In this document: positions 1-7,292 of the stretch, piece after piece
How positions within the stretch are numbered: position 1 is the stretch's first letter
How the letters are laid out: each line of letters opens with the position of its first letter
Source: Alphaproteobacteria bacterium
GTDB lineage: Bacteria; Pseudomonadota; Alphaproteobacteria; GCA-2731375
Direction: 5' to 3'
Assembly (NCBI GenBank): GCA_030746295.1
Contig: JASLMY010000012.1
Location: 1 to 41,898, forward strand
Length of the DNA stretch: 41,898 bases
The notes under the pieces: model-generated
Told to the model about the DNA's origin: nothing
The model's input: only the letters and a program-made list of their open reading frames with translations
Databases searched by the model: none
Translations under genes and position numbers: made by a program

Positions 1-31
1 TCTTGGTGTATGCCGCGTACCAGGCTTGCAT
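1..31 (-). CDS. NusG/RfaH-like transcription antitermination factor, N-terminus only (partial)
   Basis: Only the first ten codons lie in the window, reading leftward from ATG at 29-31: MQAWYAAYTK, which continues past base 1. A WYAxYTK start is the hallmark of the NGN domain of NusG, RfaH and UpxY-type factors. The upstream regulator's stop codon forms TGAGGA, a good ribosome-binding site ten bases before this ATG, so the two genes look translationally linked. NusG paralogues of this kind commonly sit at the head of capsule or exopolysaccharide loci and act on RNA polymerase as processive antiterminators. The family call rests on ten residues plus context, so it is provisional. Confidence 0.5.
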   Translation of the reverse strand, partial: MQAWYAAYTK

Positions 32-41
32 GACCCGATCC

Positions 42-698
42 TCAGCCCGCGACCGTGTCGCCGTCGTCCGCGGCGCGTCTGACGATCAACAGAGGCGGCA
101 CCAGGATGCGCTCGGCACGTCGGCCACGGGCCACCTCCTCATATGTCCGCTGTGGCGCCGCCATGTCGGTCAGCAAGATCGCGTCGTACGGCTCCAGCGA
201 GCCGAGGTCGCGGACCAGCGGCACATGGCGGAACCGGTTGGCGCGTCCCTTTCGGTCGGCGACGCCGACGATCTCGGCCTCGAATTGCAGGGCGCAAAGC
301 AACGCCACCTCGGCCAATTCGCCGGTGCCCAGAAGGGCGATGCGCCGCCAGCCGCGGTCGACGGCTTGGCCAATCAGGTCGTCGCACTCGTTGCGGGCCC
401 GGCGGTAGAAGTTGAACGAGCGGTAGAGGTAGTTGGCCGTCAGTCGGCTCTTCTCGGCAAACCCCTTCGGCGTCAGGTAGTAGGCGTAGCGGTTGGGAGG
501 CACCTTGCTGATCTTCACCAAGCCGGTGCGGCTGCAACGCTTCAGGTAGGCATTGGCGAGGCCCAGCGCGATGTTCAGCTTGGCGGCGAGGCCGCGCTGC
601 GTCTGCGGGCCGCCCTCGGCGACCGCGTGCAGCATCTCCATCGTGATGCGCTGCTCCGCATCGCCGTCCTCGATCGCGCTATTCGGACCCGTCACCAT
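42..698 (-). CDS. EPS-associated MarR-type winged-helix regulator with Rossmann-like C-terminal extension
   Basis: A 218-aa protein is predicted from ATG at 698. The frame stays open upstream to 809, but those residues are arginine-rich and unlike a domain. Residues about 10-105 form a winged helix-turn-helix of the kind found in EPS-associated MarR regulators (QTQRGLAAKLNIALGLANAY, then a wing ending YAYYLTPKGF). Residues about 110-210 carry a second region that begins RIALLGTGELAEVALL, a glycine-rich nucleotide-binding-like turn after a beta strand, resembling Rossmann or CoA-binding folds. Such regulators are found beside NusG-like factors in polysaccharide loci, and one appears to start 10 bp downstream here. 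The extension could sense a nucleotide sugar or cofactor; that is inference. It lies 185 bp downstream of asnB1 on the same strand. Confidence 0.75.
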   Translation of the reverse strand: MVTGPNSAIEDGDAEQRITMEMLHAVAEGGPQTQRGLAAKLNIALGLANAYLKRCSRTGLVKISKVPPNRYAYYLTPKGFAEKSRLTANYLYRSFNFYRRARNECDDLIGQAVDRGWRRIALLGTGELAEVALLCALQFEAEIVGVADRKGRANRFRHVPLVRDLGSLEPYDAILLTDMAAPQRTYEEVARGRRAERILVPPLLIVRRAADDGDTVAG

Positions 699-883
699 CG
701 CTCGGTCGCCCCCTACCCGGCATCGCCGGCGACGCAACGCGTCGAACCGTCCCGCCGGCTGCCTCGAACAGCTTTGCTGTTCACGTCGTGAACATGCCCA
801 GACGTGCATCCGTCGTCAAGCTCAAACCGCACCATTGTCGAAGACGAGACCGGCGTCACGAGCGCATTGGAAAGCCATGCCGA

Positions 884-2809
884 TCAGGCGCTGGCCGCGT
901 GCCAGGCTTGGAAGGACAGGACGTCCCAGAGGTGGTGGTGGCGGTTTTGCTTGCCCTCGAGGTGTTCTTGCCAGGCGCGGCGGATCGGCTCCGGGGCGAG
1001 GAAGCCCTCCCGGCGGAGCCGGTCCTCGGCCAAGAGGTCTTCGGCCCAATCGCGAAGCGGACCGCGCAGCCAGTCATGCAGGGGAACGGCGAAGCCCATC
1101 TTCGGCCGCTCCACCAGTTCTCGCGGCACATGCCGATAGAGAACCCGCCTGAGGAGTCGCTTGCCGATGCCGCCGTCGATTTTCATCGCTTGCGGCAGGC
1201 GCCAAGCGAAGGCGACGACGCGATGGTCCAGCAACGGTACCCGCGCCTCCAGGCTGACGGCCATGCTGGCGCGATCGACCTTGGTCAGGATGTCGTCGGG
1301 CAGGTAGGTCATGGCGTCGAGATACATCATCTGGTCGGTGAAGTTTGGTAGTTCGGCCCAATCTGCCGGCCGCATCGGCAGATCGTCGATTTTGTGTCCC
1401 TCGACCACCAACCGCTCGGCATCGGGACAGTGGCTGATCAGGCGGCGATAGATGGCGGCCTCGTCGCCGGCCTCCAGAACGCTCGCCAGCTTTTGAACCT
1501 TCTCGCCCGCCGTGCGTTGCCGCAGCAGACGGCCCAGGCGATCCAGCGCGCCTTGGGGCACGGCCTTCAAGGCCTTGGCGGCGGGCGCGCGCAGCGGTCT
1601 CGGCAACAGCCCGTTCCATCGGCTGACGCCGTTCACCCAGAGGTATCGGTTGTAGCCGCCGAAGACCTCGTCGCCGCCATCGCCGGAAAGGGCGACGGTG
1701 ACGTCGCGGCGGGCCATTTTGGAGACCAGGAAGGTCGGGATTTGCGAAGAATCGGCGAACGGTTCGTCGAACATGGTGGCGAGCTCCGGCACCACCGCCA
1801 GGGCGTCATCCTCGCCGAGGGTGAGCTCGTGATGCTCGGTGCCAAGATGCCGGGCGACCGCGGCCGCGTCCTTGCCTTCATCGTAGACGGCGTCGTGAAA
1901 GCCGATCGAGAAGGTCTTGGCCTTGCCGTTGCCCATTCGCTGCATGAGGGCGGCGACGGTCGAGGAATCGACGCCGCCCGAAAGAAAGACGCCCAACGGC
2001 ACGTCGGCGATCAGGCGGTCGCTGACTGCCTCGGACAAGAGCCGCTCGAGCTCTTCGACGGCCTCGTCCTCGGTGCCATCGAAGGGATCTGCGGCGCCCG
2101 CCTCGACGACATCGCGCAACGACCAAAAGGTCCGACTCCGCGGGCGGCGATCCTCGGCGCCGATGGTCAAGATCGTGCCCGGCATCACCTTGGCGACCCG
2201 ATCGAAGATCGTGAACGGTGCCGGGATGCAGCTCCGCTCGAGATAGAGCGAGAGCACGTCGCGGTCGATTTCGGCGACGAATTCGGGATGCCGCCGTAAG
2301 GCCCGTAGCTCCGAGCCGAACAGCGCCAGGCCACCGAGCTCGGCGTAGTAGAGAGGCTTTATGCCGAGCCGATCGCGCACCAGGTGCAGCTCGCGCCGGC
2401 GCCGATCCCAGCGCGCGAAGGCGAACATGCCGACGAAGCGCGACAAGGCCGCTTCCAGGCCCCATTCCTGAATCGCCGACAGCATCACCTCGGTGTCGGA
2501 ATGGCCGTTGAAGCAATGGCCAAGGGCCGCGAGCTCGGTCCTGAGTGCGGGAAAGTTGTAGACCTCGCCGTTGTAGACGATGACGTAGCGGCCGTCCGCC
2601 GAGGTCATCGGCTGCGCGCCTTGGCTGGACAGGTCGACGATGGCCAGGCGGCGATGTCCGAAGGCGATGCCGGCCTCCGCATCGACCCAGGCGCCTTCCG
2701 AATCGGGGCCGCGATGGCGGATGCTGTCGGCCATGGCGCGGGCGAGCGCCGCCATCTCCTCGGCGGACGCATGCCCCGGTCGATCCAGAAATCCGGCGAA
2801 CCCGCACAC
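884..2809 (-). CDS. asnB: Asparagine synthase-type glutamine amidotransferase (AsnB family), copy 1
   Basis: This 641-aa protein has the two-domain AsnB layout. It has an N-terminal class II glutaminase (Cys2 after the initiator, RHRGPDSEG at 31-39, YNGEVYN at 79-85) and a C-terminal ATP pyrophosphatase domain with the PP-loop SGGVDSS at 277-283 and LSGDGGDEVFGGY further on. The start is GTG at 2807-2809, fixed because Cys2 must become the N-terminus; AAGGGG lies about 11 bp upstream as a ribosome-binding site. The enzyme transfers glutamine-derived ammonia to an AMP-activated carboxylate. It is divergent from a UDP-N-acetylhexosamine dehydrogenase, so amidation of a sugar carboxylate (as proposed for WbpS-type enzymes) is as likely as free asparagine synthesis. 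All catalytic motifs look intact. Confidence 0.92.
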   Translation of the reverse strand: MCGFAGFLDRPGHASAEEMAALARAMADSIRHRGPDSEGAWVDAEAGIAFGHRRLAIVDLSSQGAQPMTSADGRYVIVYNGEVYNFPALRTELAALGHCFNGHSDTEVMLSAIQEWGLEAALSRFVGMFAFARWDRRRRELHLVRDRLGIKPLYYAELGGLALFGSELRALRRHPEFVAEIDRDVLSLYLERSCIPAPFTIFDRVAKVMPGTILTIGAEDRRPRSRTFWSLRDVVEAGAADPFDGTEDEAVEELERLLSEAVSDRLIADVPLGVFLSGGVDSSTVAALMQRMGNGKAKTFSIGFHDAVYDEGKDAAAVARHLGTEHHELTLGEDDALAVVPELATMFDEPFADSSQIPTFLVSKMARRDVTVALSGDGGDEVFGGYNRYLWVNGVSRWNGLLPRPLRAPAAKALKAVPQGALDRLGRLLRQRTAGEKVQKLASVLEAGDEAAIYRRLISHCPDAERLVVEGHKIDDLPMRPADWAELPNFTDQMMYLDAMTYLPDDILTKVDRASMAVSLEARVPLLDHRVVAFAWRLPQAMKIDGGIGKRLLRRVLYRHVPRELVERPKMGFAVPLHDWLRGPLRDWAEDLLAEDRLRREGFLAPEPIRRAWQEHLEGKQNRHHHLWDVLSFQAWHAASA

Positions 2810-2952
2810 GAGTTGAACTTCCCCTTATAGCCCATGGCGGCGGCGGCAGGGCGATGCCGGCCGCCGTGGCAAGCGGCTCCTTATAGCAAAACCGCGACGA
2901 CAGCACAGTCGAAGAAGCACCAACCTGGAATTCCCGGCTCGTGGATTTTCGT

Positions 2953-2977
2953 CTTGTGACCGGGCTGTCCTTGTGAC
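2953..2977. promoter_or_regulatory. Direct repeat CTTGTGAC x2 in divergent promoter region
   Basis: The octamer CTTGTGAC occurs at 2953-2960 and again at 2970-2977, 17 bp start to start, in the 214-bp region between the divergent asnB1 and the dehydrogenase gene (ATG 3024). Repeats at this spacing could be regulator half-sites. Each also resembles an alphaproteobacterial -35 element. No convincing -10 was identified, so the role is unproven. Confidence 0.3.
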
Positions 2978-3023
2978 ACTACCTTGGCGCCGACCACGTT
3001 CATCACGCCGACGAAAGAAGACC

Positions 3024-4391
3024 ATGTCCTCATCCGACACCAGCGGCTCGGGCGAGCGCGGATCCCGAGACTTCGAGGCGCTGCGCCGCGACTTGGTTGA
3101 ACACCGTGCCAGGATCGGCGTCATCGGCTTAGGCTACGTGGGCCTGCCGCTGGTGCTGGTGTTCTCGGAGCAGGGCTTCGACTGCATTGGCTTCGACGTC
3201 GACGACGCCAAGGTGGCAAGCCTCCTCGCCGGCGAGTCCTACATCGGCCATATACCGTCTTCCAACATCCGGGAACTCATGGCGACGGGCCGCTTCCAGG
3301 CGACCTCGGACTTCTCTCGCCTGGCGGACGCGGACGCGATCTTGATCTGCGTGCCGACGCCGCTGGCGCCCGATGCCGAACCGGACTTGAGCTTCGTCGT
3401 GGCGACGACCGAGACTATTGCGCGCTATCTCAGGCCCGGACAGCTGATCGTCCTCGAATCGACCACCTATCCCGGCACGACGCGCGAGGTGATGAAGCCG
3501 ATCCTCGAGGCAGGCGGGCTGAAGGCTGGCCAGGACTTCCTTCTCGCCTACTCACCCGAGCGCGAGGACCCCGGCAACGCGGAGTACTCGACGGCCCGCA
3601 TTCCCAAGGTCGTCGGCGGCGACGGCGCGCTCGCATGCGAGCTCGCCTGCGCCCTCTACCAAGAGATCGTGCCGGAGGTGATCCCGGTCTCGTCGGCCGA
3701 TACGGCCGAGGCGGTGAAGCTGACCGAGAACATCTTCCGCGCCGTCAACATCGCGCTGGTCAACGAGCTCAAGGTCATCTACGGCCAGATGGGTGTCGAC
3801 ATCTGGGAGGTCATCGAGGCAGCCAAGAGCAAGCCGTTCGGCTACATGCCCTTCTATCCGGGGCCGGGCCTGGGCGGGCACTGCATCCCGATCGACCCCT
3901 TCTACCTGGCCTGGAAGGCACGCCAACACGGCACCCAGACGCGATTCATCGAGCTCGCCGGCGAGATCAATTCCGCCATGCCGGGCCTCGTGGTCGAGGC
4001 TCTCGAGCAAGCACTTCTCGAACGCCACCAAAGGCCTATCGACGGTGCGGTGGTGCTGCTCCTCGGTGTCGCCTACAAGAAGAACGTCGACGACATCCGT
4101 GAGAGCCCGGCTCTCGAGCTTTGGGAACGGCTTCGGGAAAAGGGGGCCCGGGTCTCGTTTCACGATCCCCACGTGCCTGAGATGCCGAAGACGCGGGCCC
4201 ATCCCATCCTCGCCGGGGTCGAGAGCGTTGACCTCGACGCCGAGACGCTCGCCACGTTCGACGCGGTTTTGATCTGCACCGACCACGATGCGGTCGACTA
4301 CGAGGCCGTCGTGCGCCACGCCGGCCTCGTCATCGACACGCGCAACGCCACACAAGGGCGCGGGGACGACGCCAAGATCGTCAAGGCCTGA
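3024..4391 (+). CDS. wbpA: UDP-N-acetyl-D-glucosamine/galactosamine 6-dehydrogenase (WbpA/TviB type)
   Basis: A 455-aa nucleotide-sugar dehydrogenase that oxidises C6 of a UDP-N-acetylhexosamine to the uronic acid using two NAD+. The N-terminal Rossmann motif GVIGLGYVGLPL is at residues 32-43. SPEREDPGN and GLGGHCIPIDP follow, with catalytic Cys287 in the latter. The GGHCIPIDP signature is that of the WbpA/TviB/WecC branch, not of UDP-glucose dehydrogenase, which has GGSCFPKD. ATG 3024 is chosen over an upstream in-frame start at 2973 because the extra residues are basic and low-complexity. It leads the rightward run and is divergent from asnB1, so the product may be a hexosaminuronate that is then amidated. 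The exact hexosamine epimer cannot be read from sequence. Confidence 0.88.
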   Translation: MSSSDTSGSGERGSRDFEALRRDLVEHRARIGVIGLGYVGLPLVLVFSEQGFDCIGFDVDDAKVASLLAGESYIGHIPSSNIRELMATGRFQATSDFSRLADADAILICVPTPLAPDAEPDLSFVVATTETIARYLRPGQLIVLESTTYPGTTREVMKPILEAGGLKAGQDFLLAYSPEREDPGNAEYSTARIPKVVGGDGALACELACALYQEIVPEVIPVSSADTAEAVKLTENIFRAVNIALVNELKVIYGQMGVDIWEVIEAAKSKPFGYMPFYPGPGLGGHCIPIDPFYLAWKARQHGTQTRFIELAGEINSAMPGLVVEALEQALLERHQRPIDGAVVLLLGVAYKKNVDDIRESPALELWERLREKGARVSFHDPHVPEMPKTRAHPILAGVESVDLDAETLATFDAVLICTDHDAVDYEAVVRHAGLVIDTRNATQGRGDDAKIVKA

Positions 4392-4546
4392 CGCCGATCG
4401 CCGGCATGCGCTCCTCTCTCCTGCCCATCGAACGTCCGATTCCTTTCAGCCGGCAGGGCGTTGTGTTATTGCTTCGTCCATCATCGAAGGGCCCGGAACC
4501 CGTGCCGGTGCCGCTTCGAAACGACGAACCAGGATAGGGCCGTCCC

Positions 4547-5263
4547 TTGTCAGTTCTCTGCGTTATCGGGGCCCGCGGTGGCAGCGCGGGCGTGCCGGGC
4601 AAGAATGTCCGCGCGCTCTTAGGCAAGCCTCTCATCGTCTGGTCGATCGAGCAGGCGATGGCCACGCCCGAAATCGACCATGTGGTCGTCTCGACCGACT
4701 CGGACGAGATTGCCGACGTCGCCCGGGCGGCGGGGGCGGAGGTGCCGTTCATGCGCCCGGTGGAGCTGGCCCGGGCCGAGACCGGCAAGTTCCAGGTCTG
4801 GCAGCATGCGCTCACTGCATGCGAGGCGCACTATGGCACCGCGTTCGAATGTTTCGTCGATCTGGACTGCACCAGCCCGCTGCGCGACATCGCCGACGTC
4901 TCCGGCGCGATCGCGCGTTTTCGCGCCCGCCGGGCCAGCGGCGTCGATATCGTCTTTTCGGTCTGCGAAGCGCGCAAGAACCCCTATTTCAATCTCCTCG
5001 AAATGGACGATAGGGGTGCTCTTGTGGTCTCCAAGCCGATGGGCGACTTCGTCGTCGCCCGGCAAGCGGCACCGAGGGTCTTCGAGCACATCGGCGTCGT
5101 CTACGTACTGGACCCCGACTTCCTGAGGCGCGCCGACTATTTGCTGGATGGATATGCCGAAGGCTACGAGGTCGACGCCGACAAACGCTACGACATCGAT
5201 TCCGAGCTTGATTTCCGTATCGTCGAGATGCTGATGCGCGAGAAACTGGAGGCGACGGCGTGA
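4547..5263 (+). CDS. neuA: CMP-nonulosonate cytidylyltransferase (acylneuraminate cytidylyltransferase family; LegF/NeuA-like)
   Basis: A 238-aa cytoplasmic enzyme expected to activate a nonulosonic acid with CTP to the CMP-sugar. It begins at TTG 4547, preceded by AGGATAGGG at 4531-4539. The N-terminal nucleotide-binding loop is CVIGARGGSAGVPGKN. Most relatives have Lys after the GGS, whereas here it is Ala; the second lysine (GKN) is kept. STDSDEIADVA and DLDCTSPLR match the family, and the C-terminal part has YDIDSELDFRIVE. Length fits the roughly 230-aa single-domain class. It sits 155 bp after the dehydrogenase and 142 bp before the NulO synthase. The sugar (legionaminic, pseudaminic, sialic or other) is not determined; the legB/ptmE neighbours favour legionaminic-type chemistry. 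Confidence 0.85.
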   Translation: MSVLCVIGARGGSAGVPGKNVRALLGKPLIVWSIEQAMATPEIDHVVVSTDSDEIADVARAAGAEVPFMRPVELARAETGKFQVWQHALTACEAHYGTAFECFVDLDCTSPLRDIADVSGAIARFRARRASGVDIVFSVCEARKNPYFNLLEMDDRGALVVSKPMGDFVVARQAAPRVFEHIGVVYVLDPDFLRRADYLLDGYAEGYEVDADKRYDIDSELDFRIVEMLMREKLEATA

Positions 5264-5291
5264 GTGAGCCACGCCTCGATACCGGCTTGCC

Positions 5292-5311
5292 GGCGAGGCG
5301 CGATCCTCGCC
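5292..5311 (+). other. Hairpin between the CMP-transferase and NulO synthase genes
   Basis: GGCGAGG (5292-5298) pairs perfectly with CCTCGCC (5305-5311) across a 6-nt loop. An upstream GCCTCG (5273-5278) could instead pair with CGAGGC (5294-5299), so two mutually exclusive stems are possible. There is no T-run, so it is not a standard intrinsic terminator. It may affect mRNA stability or act as an attenuator-like element; GC-rich chance pairing is the alternative. Confidence 0.3.
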
Positions 5312-5405
5312 TCTCGACAGATGCATCGCTGCCTGTAAATTGCCATCATCCTGGCTCCACGCGGAGCCGCACCATCACCATCGCGTCGAGGAGGCGCGCA
5401 CCAAG

Positions 5406-6446
5406 ATGATAGAATTCTCGTTGTCAGGCCGGACCGTCGGAGCCGAGAGCCCACCGCTGGTCATCGCCGAGGTCGGCATCAACCATGAAGGGGACGTGGG
5501 CAAGGCGTTGGCGTTGGTCGATGCCGCCGCCGCGGTCGGGGCAGAGGTCGTCAAGTTTCAGTGCCACATGACCGACAAGGAGATGATCCCGACGGACATG
5601 ACGCCGGGTGACATCTCCACCGAGACGCTTTGGGACATCATCAAGCGCTGCGAGCTGACCGAGGATGAGGAGCGCCAGGTGCAGGCCCGTTGCGTGGAGA
5701 AGGGAGTGATCTATCTCTCGACGCCGTTCTCGCGCGAGGCCTCTGACCGCCTCGACGAGATGGGCGTGCCCGGCTTCAAGATCGGCTCGGGCGAATGCAA
5801 CAACATTCCCCTGCTGGAGCACATCGCTCGAAAGGGCAAGCCGATGATCCTGTCGACCGGCATGAACGATCTGGAATCGATCCGGCGCTCGGTCGCGGCC
5901 ATTCGAAAGCACGACGTGCCCTTGGCGGTGATGCATTGCACCAGCATGTATCCGACGCCCTATGACAAAGTGCGCCTCGGCGCTATCGACGACCTTCAGG
6001 CCGAGTTCCAGGACCTGCCGATCGGCCTCTCGGATCATTCGCTCAACGTCTGGACCTGTCTCGGCGCAGTGGCTCTGGGCGCCTCGGTACTGGAGAAGCA
6101 TTTCACCATATCGCGCGACTGGCCGGGCCCAGACACCGGCATCTCGATCGAGCCGGAGGAGCTCAAGGATCTGATCGACGGCTCGAAGGCGATCTGGGAG
6201 GCCAGGGGCGGCCACAAGACGACCCTGCCGGAAGAACAGCCGGTGATCGATTTCGCCTACGCATCGGTCGTCACCATCCAGCCGATCAAGGCCGGCGAGG
6301 CCTTCAGCCTCGACAACACCTGGGTCAAGCGCCCGGGCACTGGGCCGCTGCACGCGGAGCGCTTGGACGAGGTCTTGGGCAAGACCGCGACCCGGGATCT
6401 TGAGCCCGACGTTGCGGTCGAGCCCGGGGACGTTTCCGGGCTCTGA
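5406..6446 (+). CDS. neuB: Nonulosonic acid synthase (NeuB/SpsE family), copy 1
   Basis: A 346-aa enzyme of the N-acetylneuraminate/legionaminate synthase family, condensing phosphoenolpyruvate with a 6-carbon amino sugar to give a 9-carbon nonulosonate. ATG 5406 follows GAGGAGG (about 11 bp upstream), which outweighs the open frame back to 5340. Family marks: VIAEVGINHEGD near the N-terminus, VKFQCHM, YLSTPFS, FKIGSGE, ILSTGMN, MHCTSMYP, GLSDHS and VLEKHFTISRDWPGPD. A shorter antifreeze-like (SAF) segment closes the protein around KRPGTG. It lacks the insertion seen in the second synthase at 40351, so the two probably use different substrates. Its stop TGA is directly followed by the ATG of the next gene. 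Confidence 0.88.
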   Translation: MIEFSLSGRTVGAESPPLVIAEVGINHEGDVGKALALVDAAAAVGAEVVKFQCHMTDKEMIPTDMTPGDISTETLWDIIKRCELTEDEERQVQARCVEKGVIYLSTPFSREASDRLDEMGVPGFKIGSGECNNIPLLEHIARKGKPMILSTGMNDLESIRRSVAAIRKHDVPLAVMHCTSMYPTPYDKVRLGAIDDLQAEFQDLPIGLSDHSLNVWTCLGAVALGASVLEKHFTISRDWPGPDTGISIEPEELKDLIDGSKAIWEARGGHKTTLPEEQPVIDFAYASVVTIQPIKAGEAFSLDNTWVKRPGTGPLHAERLDEVLGKTATRDLEPDVAVEPGDVSGL

Positions 6447-7292
6447 ATGACGGGCGCCTATGTCATAACCGGGGCGGCGGGCTTTCTGGGCCGCCACCTC
6501 GTCGCCGAGTTGCGGCGACGCCGGCTGCCGGTCGTCGCGGTGACGCGGCAGGCCGGCTCGTTTCCCGCCGACGTCGAGGCGGTACGGCTCGCCGACTACA
6601 CGCAGACGCCGGTCGGCCACGCCGACACCGTCATCCACCTCTCCGAATGCAACGACATCGCCGTCGTCGAGAGCCAGGGCGAAGCCTACATCGAGGAAGT
6701 TCGACGGCGCATCGAGGCACTGTCGCGCCGAAAGCCGAAGCGCTTCGTCTACGTCTCTTCCGCGGCCGTCTACGGCGACGCCGTTTCAGCACCCCGAAAG
6801 CCGGATGAAAGCGTCGCCCCGACGTCGATCTACGCCCGGGCGAAGTATGCCGGCGAGCGACTGGTGCTGAGCCGGGGCGGAGTCGTGGTGCGACTTTCCA
6901 ACCTCTACGGGCCGGGCATGTCGGAGAGGACGGTGTTCTTCGACATCCTGGGTCAGCGGCGGCAGGACGGGCCGGTGATGATCCGAGATGCCGGCCCGTT
7001 GCGCGATTATCTTCACGTCGACGACGCGGCGCGCGGCCTGGCGGACATCGGCCAGGGGACTGAGCGCGGCGTCTTCAACCTCGGCACCGGCACCGGCACC
7101 AAGGCGGACGAGTTGGCGCGCCTGCTGCTGTCTGCCGCCGGCGAGCCCGAGCGGCCGGTCGAGGCCTGCCGGAAGGAGCCGGGCAAGTCCTGGCTCGTCG
7201 TCGATCCCAGCGCGACCGAAGCAGCCTTCGGCTGGCGCGCCAGCATCTCGCTCTGGGACGGGGCGCGCCAACTCGTCATGGACGCGACATGA
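6447..7292 (+). CDS. NAD(P)-dependent extended SDR (sugar epimerase/dehydratase-like)
   Basis: A 281-aa extended short-chain dehydrogenase. The cofactor loop is GAAGFLG at residues 8-14, VYVSSAAVYG carries the catalytic Ser/Thr region, and YARAK supplies the Tyr/Lys pair. RDYLHVDDAARGL and FNLGTGTGT are typical of nucleotide-sugar epimerases and reductases. The protein is about 40 residues shorter than most 4-epimerases. It begins right after the synthase stop and its own stop overlaps the next start, so it is embedded in the nonulosonate operon. It does not match the legC aminotransferase that would be expected there. It may tailor the nonulosonate or its precursor; the reaction is not identified. 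Confidence 0.8.
   Translation: MTGAYVITGAAGFLGRHLVAELRRRRLPVVAVTRQAGSFPADVEAVRLADYTQTPVGHADTVIHLSECNDIAVVESQGEAYIEEVRRRIEALSRRKPKRFVYVSSAAVYGDAVSAPRKPDESVAPTSIYARAKYAGERLVLSRGGVVVRLSNLYGPGMSERTVFFDILGQRRQDGPVMIRDAGPLRDYLHVDDAARGLADIGQGTERGVFNLGTGTGTKADELARLLLSAAGEPERPVEACRKEPGKSWLVVDPSATEAAFGWRASISLWDGARQLVMDAT

Noticed and set aside
5424..6638. Leftward frame of about 400 codons opposite the NulO synthase
   Set aside because: Arginine/aspartate/histidine-rich antisense product typical of high-GC coding DNA; the rightward synthase has intact family motifs.
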